The notes under the pieces were generated by a model that was not told where the DNA came from, searched no databases, and saw only the letters and a list, made by a program, of their open reading frames with translations. A program made the position numbers and the translations under genes. From Phosphuga atrata (taxonomy: Eukaryota; Arthropoda; Insecta; Coleoptera; Silphidae), in NCBI GenBank assembly GCA_944588485.1, contig OX155907.1, positions 22,358,940 through 22,422,939 on the forward strand: a stretch of DNA of 64,000 nucleotides, read 5' to 3'. Positions 9,531 to 19,764 of the stretch are shown one piece after another; position 1 is the stretch's first letter, and each line of letters starts with the position of its first letter.

Positions 9531-10590
9531 AGTTTTGTTTCTTAATCGTGTGTCGTATGTAAAGAATAATCAAATATGATGTTTATATAAATATAATCTC
9601 ATTTTTATTTTATTAGAGGAGAGAAATATTAAGTGACAAAACATATTGTTTATTTAATAATACTGTGGGGATTGTTGTTGTGGAAGAAATGTTTGGGTTT
9701 CGCATGAACAATGATGTTTGTAAAGTGGCGGCGCCATGTGCATTAAGGCCGGAAAGAAAGAAAATAAACCAGCATTCGCAGCAATAAGTCATCTCGTTTT
9801 GTTACGTTGCGCGGTGTCAAGTGAGCGTTAGCTCAGAGCAATGATCCGAGTTTTTTTGCAGACGCTTTGACGACAAGTTACATCAAACTCATTTCGTTAA
9901 ACTTGTGAATAAGTAATTAATTCTTGGTTGAAGCAAGTTTTTTTTTTAGTTTAGAGCGATATTGAAATTTCTGTGTTAGTAATACGCCACATCCGTCTGG
10001 GACTTCGTTTGCTTTACTGTAAGCCGTTTTTTTCTTCGTATTGTTGCCTGGTTTATGCCTCCCACTGACTGTCTAGTTTTGCCTCTCCCTGTCTGTCTTT
10101 ACACCATTTATTTTCTACGGCGGAGTATTATCTAATTCTTACATTGATCAACGATATTTATAAATATGTTCCGAACATAATACACAATCGGTTTTTTTTC
10201 ATCTACACAGAATTCCACTCTGACTTATGACCCCCTAGTTGATTTTCAATTTTAAAATGTCAAACATATTTAACAGAAACATTTTTGTATAGACAATTTC
10301 TAACTAATAAAAGTCGTGTATTATTTTTCAAATAACAATAAAACAACCTTTCTATTTTCTCATTAAAATTCATTTTTTCAACTATTTTATTTTGTAAGAT
10401 TTTTTTTATTATCTTGTCCACTAATATGAAACTTTTAATATGTTCTTGCTTCTAACTACTCGTGTTTTTAAATTCTCTCAATTTCTTTATAAAAATATTT
10501 AAACTCTAATAGCACATAAAACCGGTTTTCTCTTTCAACAAAATTTGATTTAAACAAGAATCAAGAAATATCGTCTTGTTCATATCAAAT
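9531..10590. other. Low-repeat stretch, possible LTR-like fragment
   Basis: 9650-9850 is GC-balanced, with an AATAAA (9762) shortly before GTTACGTTGCGCGGTGTCAA, which recalls the R-U5 part of an LTR. No primer-binding site, partner LTR or coding region was found. 9850-10590 is AT-rich without recognised features. Confidence 0.3.
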
Positions 10591-10596
10591 TTCAAA

Positions 10597-10962
10597 TACA
10601 GACATCCCTCGATTAGCGCGAATTCGACTAACGCGAATTCAATTAATGCGAATTCGATTAACGCGAGTTCGATTATCGCGAAATTCGATTTTTCGCGATT
10701 TATAATTTTAGGCGCGATTTTTAAAATTAGGGTACCAGACAAGACCAGACAAGACAAGACTAGACAAGACCAGACAAGACAAGATCAAACAAGAGATTTC
10801 TCAAATTCAATTTTCAAAGACAATTTCAAATACATACATCCCTCGATTAACGCGAATTCGATTAACGCAAATTCAATTAATGCGAATTCGATTAACGCGA
10901 GTTCGATTATCGCGAAATTCGATTTTACGCGATTTATAATTTTAGGCGCGATTTTTAGGGTT
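10597..10962 (+). repeat. Two direct copies of a pogo-like terminal sequence
   Basis: 10597-10735 and 10830-10962 each read CATCCCTCGATTA, then a run of 13-bp subrepeats of the type GCGAATTCGATTAAC, then TCGCGAAATTCGATTTTxCGCG and TTTAGGCGCGATTTTTA. A CCTCGATTAACGCG start is typical of pogo/Tigger termini. They are separated by an AGACAAGACC microsatellite and followed at once by a Helentron-like element. Both are in the same orientation, so they are not the two ends of one element. Confidence 0.5.
10736..10800 (+). repeat. AGACAAGACC-type microsatellite
   Basis: Pentanucleotide AGACA/AGACC blocks between the two pogo-like terminal copies. It is the same motif class as at 9420 and 11495. Confidence 0.85.
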
Positions 10963-11490
10963 CCGTACCGAAAACGGAACCCTTATAGGATCACTTTGTT
11001 GTCCGTCTGTCTGTCCGTCTGTCTGTCTGTCAAGACCATTTTTCTTAGGAACGCGTAACAAGTTGAAATTTGTATAAAATACTCGGTACTCGCGGTCTCT
11101 TTCAGCTGTGAAAAAATCAAACTTGTAAGTCAACGCGATCAAAAGATATGACCGTTTACGTAGCATATTTTGCGATTTCACAAGGGAATCAAAACCTATA
11201 GGGTACTTCCCGTTGACCTAGAATCATGAAATTTGGCAAGAAGCGGTGTCTTACAGCACATGTAACGGGAAAAATCTGAAAACCGTAAATATGTAGTGTA
11301 ATTACAAGAAAAACGCGAATTTACTATTAGAAACTTATGAAAATACACTAATGTGTTGCGTGGTATTGTCAGGCACCAGAAGCATATGGGTTGCATACAG
11401 TTACGTCCTCCACAAAAAAAAGATACATTACTTACAAGTTTGTACGGAACCCTCGGTGCGCGTGTCACAACTCGCACTTGGCCGTTTTTT
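10952..11490 (-). mobile_element. Helentron-like (HINE) element, copy 3
   Basis: This is the inverse orientation of copy 2. The hairpin end TTAGGGTTCCGTACC is at 10955, the GTCY microsatellite (TCTGTCTGTCCG) at about 11000-11032, and the CGCACTTGGCC terminus at about 11473-11484. It is full length and sits between a pogo-like fragment and a microsatellite. Confidence 0.65.
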
Positions 11491-11494
11491 TTAA

Positions 11495-11605
11495 ATTAGG
11501 GTACCAGACAAGACCAGACAGGACCAGACAAGACAAGACAAGACAAGACTAGACAAGACAAGATCAGACAAGAGAAGACTAGACAAGACCAGACAGGACA
11601 AGTGT
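11495..11605 (+). repeat. AGACAAGACC/AGACTAGACA microsatellite
   Basis: Blocks of AGACA, AGACC and AGACT in mixed order, adjacent to the 5' end of the Helentron-like copy and followed by repeat family U. Confidence 0.85.
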
Positions 11606-11609
11606 GCTG

Positions 11610-12530
11610 GAATGGAAACCCTTAAATCAAATTGTTCCAGACGGGAGAAAAAACGATGCTGCCTTCCATGCCGAGATCGAACTAGAGATGAGCATGGGAC
11701 GAGTTTCTCGTTTCAGATCCCATCCCATGGGACGGATCCCTGTCACTGTCCCATGCCATCATATTTTCGTCCCACTGTCCCATCCCACAAACCTAAAATT
11801 TACGTCCCATCCCATTCATCCCATCCCATCCCGGTCGCGCGACCCGTCCCATTCATCCCATTTTTCGCAGACTTTCTCTTCGGTTCAGACTTTCTTAACG
11901 ACAATTCGTTCAAATTTAATGTTTCTGTAATTTCTTTATCTGACAGTGAGTAATCCTTTTTCGTCGCAAACGGATCGGAAGACCTTTCAGGAATTGGTTA
12001 TCACAGAAATCTCCTGGGCTGGACATTATTATGAAAAATTATTATGGAAAATGTGCGTATTGGCACGATAAGCAATTAATTTTGCACGAACTACAATATA
12101 GTTACTAGATTATCTAGACTAGATTATCAAAACTCATCCCACTCCGTCCCATACAAAATTGTCGTACCATCCTATCCCGAGATGTTCATATCACTCATCC
12201 CATCCCATGGGACGATGGGATGGGATGGGCCGATGGGATCACATGCTCATCTCTAGATCGAACCACCTGATAATGATTCACGTCAAACTAACTACCAAAG
12301 GCGAGCGTGGCCCACATGCCGGCTGAGGTCAGACGCACGAAAAATGTCGCGGACTCGTCGAACACTCAAATCACACTGCCCGATATCTCATATCGCAGCG
12401 TGATTTTTTGCTAATTTAGCGCGATCTCGACCCAGGTCGGGGCACCTGTCGGCCTCCTTTGGATAGAGGCCAAAAACCAATTAGACCAACAAAAGTGGCC
12501 CGAACTAAGTTCTTCCATTAGGACTAGACA
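11610..12530 (+). repeat. Repeat family U, copy 1, split by a hAT MITE
   Basis: 11610-11682 plus 12264-12530 make one copy of a ~300-bp family. Landmarks are AAATCAAATTGTTCCxGACG, GATCGAACCACCTGATAA, AATGTCGCGGACTCG, GATCTCGACCCAGGTCGGGG and AAGTTCTTCCAT. Other copies are at 12985, 14230, 15035 and 16830. No protein could be recognised in either strand. It may be a LINE untranslated region, since R1-like LINE pieces lie close by. Confidence 0.65.
11683..12255. mobile_element. hAT-type MITE with perfect 8-bp TSD
   Basis: The element begins TAGAGATGAGCATG and ends in the exact inverse CATGCTCATCTCTA. It is flanked by GATCGAAC at 11675-11682 and again at 12256-12263. An 8-bp TSD with a T/CA-starting TIR fits the hAT superfamily. 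The interior is rich in CCCATCCC/GGGATGGG blocks and has no intact gene. Removing one TSD and the element restores an uninterrupted family U copy. Confidence 0.9.
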
Positions 12531-13290
12531 GGCCTATTAATTAACGCCAATTTAAACAATCCAGGGCCCCCTAGGTCCTTCTGGGCCTATGAAATGTATA
12601 ATGTGGGCAAAATACAACAGGCCATATATAGGTTTCTGGGCCATAATAGGTTTCTGGGCCTATGAAATGTATAATGTGGGCAAAATAAAATAGTCCATAC
12701 ATAGGTGAATACATACGCCGCAGTATTTGATGGGTAGTTAATAACCCGCTATCCATATTGGTCAACCAAACAACAAAAAAGACTAAGACAAAACTAGACT
12801 AGACAAAAATTTTTTTTTATGGAGACGCAGGAAGCACATTCAGTTAACTTGACAAGTGGCCCCACTGGAAACTCATCTTGGAACCGCATTTCGCATATCT
12901 TCAAGATGGCGTTGGCTTTGACTTTACTTGATGTCCTTATGTCCCCCATCCACGGAAGGTGATTAGGGGTTAGATTGTAATTCTGTTAGTGGCGACTTGT
13001 GCCTTCCATGCGGTGATCGAACCATCCGATAAGGATTCACGTCAGATTAACTACCAAACGCGAGCGTGGCCAACATGTCGGCTGAGGTCAGACGCTCGAA
13101 AAATGTCGCGGACTCGCCGAACTCTCAAGACGCACTGCCCGATTTCCATATTGCAGCGTGATATTTTTGCTAATTTAGCGCGGTCTCAACCCAGGTAGGG
13201 GCACCTGTTGCTCTCCTTTGGATAGAGGCCGAAAACCAATTAGACCAACAAAAGTGGCCCGAACAAAGTTCTTCCATTTGGACTAGACAG
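12264..13290 (+). repeat. ~1.05-kb duplicated block, first copy
   Basis: The order U - V - AGACTAGACA microsatellite - unknown 150-bp piece (GGAGACGCAGGAAGCACATT onward) - U recurs at 14275-15325, offset by about 2.04 kb (GGAGACGCAG at 12821 and 14859). Identity is high, so the duplication is fairly recent. The shared 12821-12985 part has a minus-strand open frame including the segment LPWMGDIRTSSKVKANSILE, which I cannot assign. Confidence 0.7.
12530..12780 (+). repeat. Repeat family V
   Basis: Blocks ATTAACGCCAATTTAAACAA, GGTTTCTGGGCC (repeated), TATGAAATGTATAATGTGGG and TATTTGATGGGTAGTTAATA. An almost identical copy is at 14560-14775 and a diverged one at 4105-4260. Function unknown. Confidence 0.65.
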
Positions 13291-13490
13291 GCAAGATTAG
13301 ACATACAAGACTAGACAAGCAAGACTAGACAGGCAAGACTAGACAGGCAAGACTATACAGACAAGACTAGAGAGGCAAAACTAAATAGACAAGCCTAGAC
13401 AGACGCGACTAGACACACAAGACAGACAATAGTAAACGGAAAACTATATAGACGTGACTAGACACACAAGAATAGACTCATAAGATTGGA
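13285..13490 (+). repeat. GACTAGACAGGCAA microsatellite
   Basis: 14-base units related to GACTAGACAGGCAA, degenerating downstream to ACACAAGA-type units. It follows family U copy 2. Confidence 0.8.
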
Positions 13491-13725
13491 CAACCTGTTT
13501 GTTTAGATGTATTAGTTTTTGGCGGAAAGAGATTATGTTAGATGGGGTAGGATGAAAGGGTTGGACAAAAGGGATAATGGTAAGATTTGTTACATCTACT
13601 CATTACATGACCGGTTGGATAATGGGACGTAATTGGACAAATTTTGTGATTTTATAGCTAAATTTATAGACAATGCACATTTACGGGTGTTCTCTTAGAA
13701 CATTTAGTTTTACAAGCAGTATGAA

Positions 13726-13825
13726 AAGCGTCAATGAAAATCCCATAGAAAACCAATCGTCCTATCGACCATTGTGCCTCCTCGATGTTGCAGGGAAACA
13801 GTTTGTGCTACATAGGATAAGAAGA
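13726..13825 (+). pseudogene. LINE reverse transcriptase N-terminal fragment
   Basis: One frame reads NPIENQSSYRPLCLLDVAGK and on to FVLHRIRR, the conserved YRP(I/L)xLLxxxGK motif at the start of LINE reverse transcriptases of the R1/Jockey type. There is no continuation on either side. The next fragment (13862) is on the opposite strand, so the LINE was rearranged. Confidence 0.7.
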
Positions 13826-13861
13826 CCAGACAAGACCTGACCGGACCGGACCCGTACTACT

Positions 13862-14107
13862 ATGGGCACTACATGCCTCATTCCCATCAGTAGAACAGCT
13901 TCCGATTTTTCAGGTTCCAGCCTTAAGCGTTTTTTTTCCATCCATCTATCAACATTGCAATCGCCCTATTTGCACGTTCCATTACTCTCTCCTCGTCTTT
14001 TCCTGCTACTATCAGAACAATATCATCAGCTGCACCTATTATCTCGACACCTTCTGGTAGATTTAGCCTAAGTACTCCCTCGTAGAGGATGTTCCACAGT
14101 GTAGGAC
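13862..14107 (-). pseudogene. R1-like LINE reverse transcriptase palm fragment
   Basis: Read on the minus strand from 14105: PTLWNILYEGVLRL, then GVEIIGAADDIVLIVAGKDE, then MERANRAIAMLIDGWKK, stop, followed in another frame by LRLEPEKSEAVLLMG. (A)ADD is the catalytic box, and NILY(D/E)GVLRL plus EKxEAVLLxG are typical of R1-clade enzymes. It is truncated and frameshifted. Confidence 0.8.
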
Positions 14108-14229
14108 TCTCTCCACGACTTCACCGTCTGCTTCGATTATGATCTTACGATCATGTAGATAACTACGCAGTAGTCTCAGCAGGAATGGTGGGAAGCCTCT
14201 CTAACTAACAGGGAAATACAAGGATGGAA

Positions 14230-15325
14230 ACCCTTAAATCAAATTGTTCCGGACGGGAGAAAAGCCTGCGTTCCATGCGGTGATCGAACCACCTGATAAG
14301 GATTCACGTCAAATTAACAACCAAACGCGAGCGTGGCCACCATGTCGGCTGAGGTCAGACGCACAAAAAATGTCGCGGACTCGCCGAACTCTCAAAACAC
14401 ACTGCCCAATATCTCATATCGCAGCGTGATTTTTTTGCTAACTTAGCGCGATCTCGACCCAGGTCGGGGCACCTGTCGCCTTCCTTTGGATAGAAGCCGA
14501 AAACCAATTAGACAAACAAAAGTGGCCCGAACAAAGTTCTTCCATTAGGACTAAACAGGTCTATTAATTAACGCCAATAATTTAAACAACCCCTAGGTTT
14601 CTGGGCCTATGAAATGTATAATGTGGGCAAAATACAATAGGCCATATATAGGTTTCTGGGCCATAATAGGTTTCTGGGCCTATGAAATGTATAATGTGGG
14701 CAAAATAAAATAGTCCATACATAGGTCAATACATACGCCGCAGTATTTGATGGGTAGTTAATAACCCGCTATCCATATTGGACAAAACAACAAAAAAGAC
14801 TAAGACAAAACTAGACTAGACAAGACAAAACTAGACTAGACAAAACTTTTTTTTTTATGGAGACGCAGGAAGCACATTCAGTTAACTTGACAAGTGGCCC
14901 CACTGGAAACTCATCTTGGAACCGCATTTTGCATATCTCCAAGATGGAGTTGGCTTTGACTTTACTTGATGTCCTTATGTCCCCCATCCACGGAAGGTGA
15001 TTAGGGGTTAGATTGTAATTCTGTTGGTGGCGACTTGTGCCTTCCATGCGGTGATCGAACCATCCGATAAGGATTCACGTCAGATTAACTACCAAACGCG
15101 AGCGTGGCCAACATGTCGGCTGAGGTCAGACGCTCGAAAAATGTCGCGGACTTGCCGAACTCTCAAAACACATTGCCCGATATCTTATATCGCGGCGTGA
15201 TTTTTTTACTAATTTAGCGCGGTCTCGACCAAGGTCGGGGCAACTGTCGCCCTTCTTTGGATAGAGGCCGAAAACCAATTAGACCAACAAAAGTGGCCTG
15301 AACAAAGTTCTTCCATAGAAAAAAT
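14230..15325 (+). repeat. Family U copy 3, family V copy, family U copy 4 (second copy of the duplicated block)
   Basis: 14230-14545 is U, 14560-14775 is V, 14800-14850 is an AGACTAGACA microsatellite and 15035-15320 is U again. It is the partner of 12264-13290. The minus strand at 15330-15415 just beyond carries an open frame (EVVGQLFPIHEEPRWEEPL) resembling the linker of R1-like LINEs before the reverse transcriptase, only weakly. Confidence 0.65.
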
Positions 15326-15555
15326 GTCAATAATCGGATTTACCAGTGGTTCTTCCCACCTCGGTTCTTCGTGGATGGGGAAAAGTTGGCCAACTACCTC
15401 CTTGCCTTTTTCCATGCTGATTTGAAGGTTGGGATGCTTTATTTTCTGGTGACTAGTGGCAATCGCAAATGCGTCCCCCCAGACTAGACTACACTAGACC
15501 TGACCTGAATGACCTAGACAAGATCTGAATTTTTTGTGATTTGGGGGTATCTCTC

Positions 15556-15686
15556 AACTAAACACCCTTTTCCACCACTCTTTTTAGTATGCGCCACCCC
15601 CGGAAAATGCCTCTGTCTAGTCGAATCGAACCCCGGTCTCTCACTTATTAGACGGGTATGTTCACTACACTACCGAGGAGGACAGA
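15556..15686 (-). mobile_element. tRNA-Asp-derived SINE, copy 1
   Basis: On the minus strand the head reads TCCTCGGTAGTGTAGTG (A-box region) and, about 30 bases later, GAGACCGGGGTTCGATTCG (B box). Both match the usual tRNA-Asp D and T arms. The acceptor and anticodon arms are degenerate, so this is not a functional tRNA gene. The body continues with GTGGTGGAAAAGGGTGTTTA, shared with the copy at 41184-41425. Confidence 0.65.
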
Positions 15687-15689
15687 GTT

Positions 15690-15905
15690 GATTAAACCAG
15701 ACTAGACCAGACTAAACCAGACTAGACCAGATTAACCAGACTAGACAAAACTAGACCAGACTAGACCGGATAATTCTAGCCAAGAGTAGATAATTCTAGA
15801 CAAGATTACAGAAGACTGTACAAGACTAGATATCACTGGACCAGACTGGACAAAAATGAAGAAACAAGAATGAACAAGAGTGGACAAGACTAAGTAGACT
15901 ATTTT
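15690..15905 (+). repeat. AGACCAGACT-type microsatellite
   Basis: Ten-base AGACCAGACT units grade into diverged ACAAGACTGG-type units, adjacent to the SINE head. Confidence 0.8.
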
Positions 15906-16158
15906 GACTAACAATAAGTAGACTAATTTACGTTGTGTAATTTATAACAGAAAGATAATTCGATTATACTCACTCTTTAACCCATTTTTGCCCAATCATT
16001 TTGCTACACTCATTATAGGGTTACAATAAATACCGTTGCACCTGCTTGTGTACAGTGGTCGAAAATGGGTTAAGGCAAATGTCCAATAACAAATTGTTTT
16101 ATATAAATTGTCTTCTTTAAGTTTTCGCAAATAAAACAGTTTTCTTAAAGATATAACC
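15906..16158. other. Short unassigned AT-rich stretch
   Basis: No coding or repeat signal was recognised between the microsatellite and the hAT MITE. Confidence 0.5.
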
Positions 16159-16166
16159 CACTACAT

Positions 16167-16467
16167 CAGGCCTGGGCAAATGGCGTCCCGCGGGCCACAT
16201 GCTGCCCACATCGGCCTTATATGCGGCCCGCAAAGCATTTTATAAATTACTTTCATTCCATGCTTATGACATGCTTCTTATGCTTAAAAGACTTTATTAT
16301 TTTATAGACACTACTCATTTACGGGTGTTTCGTTCTACAAGAAGTACATATTGTCCACTATGAGAAAACCTAACAATAATGTTTAACTATTTAAAAAAAT
16401 TTAATGCAGCCCGCCGTCAAATTTTCATACGTAATAGCGCGACAGCCAAAAGATTTTACCACTCCTG
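16167..16467. mobile_element. hAT-type MITE (301 bp) with perfect TSD
   Basis: The termini CAGGCCTGGGCAAA and TTTTACCACTCCTG form an imperfect hAT-type TIR (CAGGxxTGGxxAAA). CACTACAT flanks both sides (16159-16166 and 16468-16475). The interior keeps GCGGCCCGC blocks as in the copy at 17366-18550. Non-coding. Confidence 0.9.
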
Positions 16468-16524
16468 CACTACATAGAAAGACATATTGAAAAATAAAAA
16501 AATATTCTCACTATTTATAAGGTT

Positions 16525-16625
16525 AAAGAAGACCAGATAAGATTACGCAATACTAGGCTAGACAAAGCTAAACTAGTCTAGATAAGTCTAGACATAGACA
16601 AACATGGCTAAAGTAGTCTATACTC
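16525..16625 (+). repeat. Degenerate GACAAAGCTA/CTAGATAAGT microsatellite
   Basis: CTAGACA-based units, less regular than the other arrays. Confidence 0.6.
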
Positions 16626-16727
16626 AGACCGGCGTGAGAATGCAGCTGTACTGCGCCGAGGTATGAGGGGCAAGACGCGCCGAGGTACGCGCAGGTTAGT
16701 TTGAGTTAAGAAATGCGTCAGTTTTTC

Positions 16728-17290
16728 TACTAAACACCGCGCACTCGAAATAATGTGTGGGTATGCGCAGAACAATGCTAAACTCGTCGAGACGAGATGC
16801 TTTCTCTTGCCGGTACAAGTATAGATGAGTCTTAAATCAAATTGTTCCGGACGGGAGCAAAGCCGACGCTGCCTTCCATGCGGTGAACGACCCACCCGAT
16901 AAGGATTCACGTCAAATTAACAACCAAACGCCAGCGTGGCCAACATGTCGGCTGAGGAGACGCACGAAAAATGTCGCGGACTCGCCGAACTCTCAAAACA
17001 CACTGCCCATATATCTCATATCGCGGCGTGATTTTTTTGCTAATTTAGCGCGATCTCGACCCAGGTCGGGGCACCTGTGGCCCTCCTTTAGATAGAGGCC
17101 GAAAACCAATTAGAAACCAATAAAAGTGGTCCGAACAAAGTTCTTCCATGGAAAAATTTCAGTAAGCGGATTTCAAATACGGACAATTAAACACCGCGCA
17201 CTAGAAATAATGTGGGGGTAGGCGCAGAACAATGCTAAACTCGTCGAGACGAGATGCATTCTCTTGTCGGTACGAGTATAGATGAGTCTA
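16728..17290 (+). repeat. Family U copy 5 between ~100-bp direct repeats
   Basis: 16728-16828 and 17188-17288 are direct copies (ACACCGCGCACTxGAAATAA, ACTCGTCGAGACGAGATGC, GTATAGATGAGTCTAG). Family U (16830-17150) lies between them. The layout resembles LTR-flanked or tandemly duplicated DNA, but no LTR signals are visible. Confidence 0.6.
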
Positions 17291-17539
17291 GACAATAGTA
17301 AACAAGCCTAGTCTAGATAATAAGTAGACAAGACTAAACTAGTCTAGACCACGAGTAGTCTAGACCAGACCTGGGCAAATGCAGGCCCGCATATGGCCCG
17401 CTTCGAAATTTTATACGGCCCGTGAAGTATTTTACAAATCATTTTAACCCCTTGACATACGAATAAAATGACGTTGACGTGTCTATATACATGTGATCTT
17501 ATCACATATACATGAAGTCTTCTTGTAAATATGAAGTCT

Positions 17540-17917
17540 TCTTCATGAAGAATTTCTTGTAATTAAACTACATATTTACGGTTTTCAGATTTTACCCTTT
17601 ACATGTGCTGTAAGATACCGCTTCTTGCCAAATTTCATGATTCTAGGTCAACGGGAAGTACCCTATAGGTTTTGATTCCCTTGTGAAATCGCAAAATAAA
17701 CGCGACATAAACGGTCATATCTTTTGATCGCGTTGACTTACAAGTTTGTTTTTTTCATAGCAGAAAGAGACCCCAGTATTTGATACCAATTTCAACTTGT
17801 TACCTCTACGCGTTCCTGAGAAAAATGGTCTTGACAGACAGACAGACGGACGGACGGACAGACGGACAACAAAGTGATCCTATAAGGGTTCCGTTTTCGG
17901 TACGGAACCCTAAAAAG
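17540..17917 (+). mobile_element. Helentron-like (HINE) element, copy 4, 5'-truncated
   Basis: It begins inside the family at TTCTTGTAATTAAACTACAT and keeps the GACR microsatellite (17836-17868). It also keeps the GGGTTCCGT/ACGGAACCC hairpin and the CTAAAAA end. It lies inside the hAT element. Confidence 0.65.
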
Positions 17918-17939
17918 ACCTCTCGAAAAGAACAAACTT

Positions 17940-18430
17940 TTCCGAAAAGCAACATGGCTTCCGCGATGGAGGATCTACGGTGGATGCGATTACCTACCGA
18001 TGGTGCTGCATAGCTATCTAAGTGAACGCAGAATAATAATGGAAGCAGGAGGAAAAGTTGCGGAACGAAAGGTAACTACTGGTTCTCCACAGGGAACCTA
18101 CCCCGTGGAATATCCTATATGACGGGGATCTCAGACTGGAATTGGAGTAAAGATGGTCGGACGAGTTGGCACTTGTTGTAACGGGCAAAAACGAACTAGT
18201 GGTAATGCTAATAGCCAAAAAAGCCATAGAACTGGTGTACTCGTGGTTACAAGAAAAACAGGTAAGCTGGTGCCAGAAAAGACCGAAGCGGTGCTGCTTA
18301 CCGGAGACACATAGATCCAATTGTATTTAATGTGAAAAATGCGGCAGTTACACCTAAAAACACGATTACATACCTAGGAGTTACCATCGACAAAAAACAT
18401 TTAATAAACACGTAACACTAGCCGCGGCGA
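17940..18430 (+). pseudogene. R1-like LINE reverse transcriptase fragment
   Basis: Frames include SYLSERRIIMEAGGKVAERK then VTTGSPQGT, which matches the (V/T)xGxPQGS motif before the LINE polymerase palm. Further on come KTEAVLLTGDT and, in another frame, ITYLGVTIDKKH. Several frameshifts are present. The catalytic ADD box has been lost in a deletion after the PQG motif. Confidence 0.65.
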
Positions 18431-18550
18431 AGGCGCTTAATACGAATATATTGTCCGCTTCTATGAAAAAATGACAAATTTTGTATGCGGCCCGCCGCCA
18501 AATTTTCATCCGCAATGTGGCACGACAGTCAAAATATTTGCCCACCCCTG

Positions 18551-18790
18551 CCTACCTCTAGACAATAGTAGAAAAGCCTAAATAAGATTTTGCAAGACTA
18601 GGCAAGATTACACAAAATTAAAGTAGACAAAGTAAGCAACATTACATAAGACTAGATAAGATTACATCAAGATTAGAAAAGCCTGGACATTATTAGATAA
18701 ACTTGGATAAGACAAGAAAAGACTGGACTAGACTGAACAAGGCAAGGCTAGACTGGACAAGACAAGACTAGACTGAACATGAATGGAAGT
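18551..18790 (+). repeat. GACAAGACTA-type microsatellite
   Basis: Degenerate units (AAGCCTAAATAAGATTTTGC) grade into regular GACTGGACAAGACAAGACTA units, following the hAT right end. Confidence 0.75.
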
Positions 18791-18924
18791 ATGATAGAAA
18801 TAACAATTAAATTAATTTTAACAAAATTTAAAAATTTGTAAATTTTCTTAGAAATAAACGCAAAATTTAAATTTTATTTTGAATTGGTAAAACCAAACAA
18901 CATTATAGATAATCAGATACTTAA

Positions 18925-19385
18925 TAAAGATGGAACAAAGCTTGAATACATAAATATACTCAATCTTTCCGGGGCTCTATAATACTAATGATTCTTTTGA
19001 GGTCCGATGCTACTAGAGAAAAACCAATAAATTGATCGCTTGCAAAGTGTGAAATGACCCAAAACATAAGCTATTACAAAATACTGCAACTACTAATGAG
19101 TCTTTTTAGGACTACCAAAAACAAATCTCGTGTGAAATTTGTCAGTTATTCTATAGCTTTCAGTCCACCTTCGTGGCTCAACAAAAACCATAAAAATAAC
19201 ATTGTTTTTAAGATCATGTCTTTCCGATACTTTGAGTGGACGCGTTTCGAGATTTATCTCTCATCAGTACAGCTTTGCTTCCATGAACAATAATTTGTAA
19301 ACTACAAATACTCATTAGTATTATAGAGCTACGGAAAGGTTGAGAATATTTATATATTCAAGCTTTGTTCCGTCTTTATTAAGTT
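18925..19385. mobile_element. Family P, short copy with ~70-bp TIR
   Basis: 18928-19000 (TTAATAAAGATGGAACAAAG to GGGGCTCTATAATACTAATG) is the inverse of 19312-19383 (CATTAGTATTATAGAGCTAC to CCGTCTTTATTAAG). The interior carries a minus-strand hammerhead motif and the block GGACTACCAAAAACAAATCTC shared with the larger copies. It is a ~450-bp deletion derivative. Confidence 0.75.
19231..19292 (-). ncRNA. Hammerhead ribozyme, intact core, helix I lost
   Basis: On the minus strand CTGATGA (19267-19261), GAGATAAATCTC, GAAA (19248-19245) and CGCGTC are all intact. After the predicted cleavage site the sequence runs straight to CACTC. The 14 bases TACAGATGGCTATC seen in other copies are missing, so the 3' arm of helix I is deleted. 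Confidence 0.65.
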
Positions 19386-19764
19386 TAAATTTTATTTTAA
19401 TAAAAAGTTAAGAAGAATATTTGATGTGTTTTCAACGCATTTAATCTGACCTTGCATATTTGTAACGCTTCAAGTTCCTTATTAATTAAAAAAAACTCAA
19501 ATTTTATAATAATTGTCGGCTAGAGACGAACATTCCACAAAATAAGAACAAACTAAAACCTTTTGTTCACAACAATGCAAACATAATATATGGTTAATTA
19601 ATTCCTTAATATTTTGTTTATTCACCAAAATATTTACGTACAAGGCAACAATTTAAATTACATAAATAGAATATACAGCGTGTTTCCAATGTGAAAAACT
19701 GTTACAATCAAATTATTACTTTAAATATTACGGAAAATTTGAAATTATTTAGGGGGTTTGTCAC

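Larger units (their letters stand above)
17366..18550. mobile_element. hAT-type element carrying two nested insertions
   Basis: Left end CAGACCTGGGCAAA (17366) and right end TTTGCCCACCCCTG (ending 18550) form the hAT-type TIR. GCGGCCCGC blocks at both sides match the 301-bp MITE. Between them sit a Helentron-like copy (17540-17917) and an R1-like LINE fragment (17940-18420). No TSD is visible, and both flanks are GTCTAGAC microsatellite. Confidence 0.65.

Noticed and set aside
9650..9850. Solo LTR of a retrotransposon
   Set aside because: AATAAA and a following GC-rich part resemble an LTR, but no TG...CA boundaries, TSD or internal region could be found, so it is kept only as a weak note.
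10576..11058. 160-codon open frame with SINANSINAN repeats
   Set aside because: It runs through two pogo-like termini, a microsatellite and a Helentron-like end, so it is a chimera of unrelated repeats.
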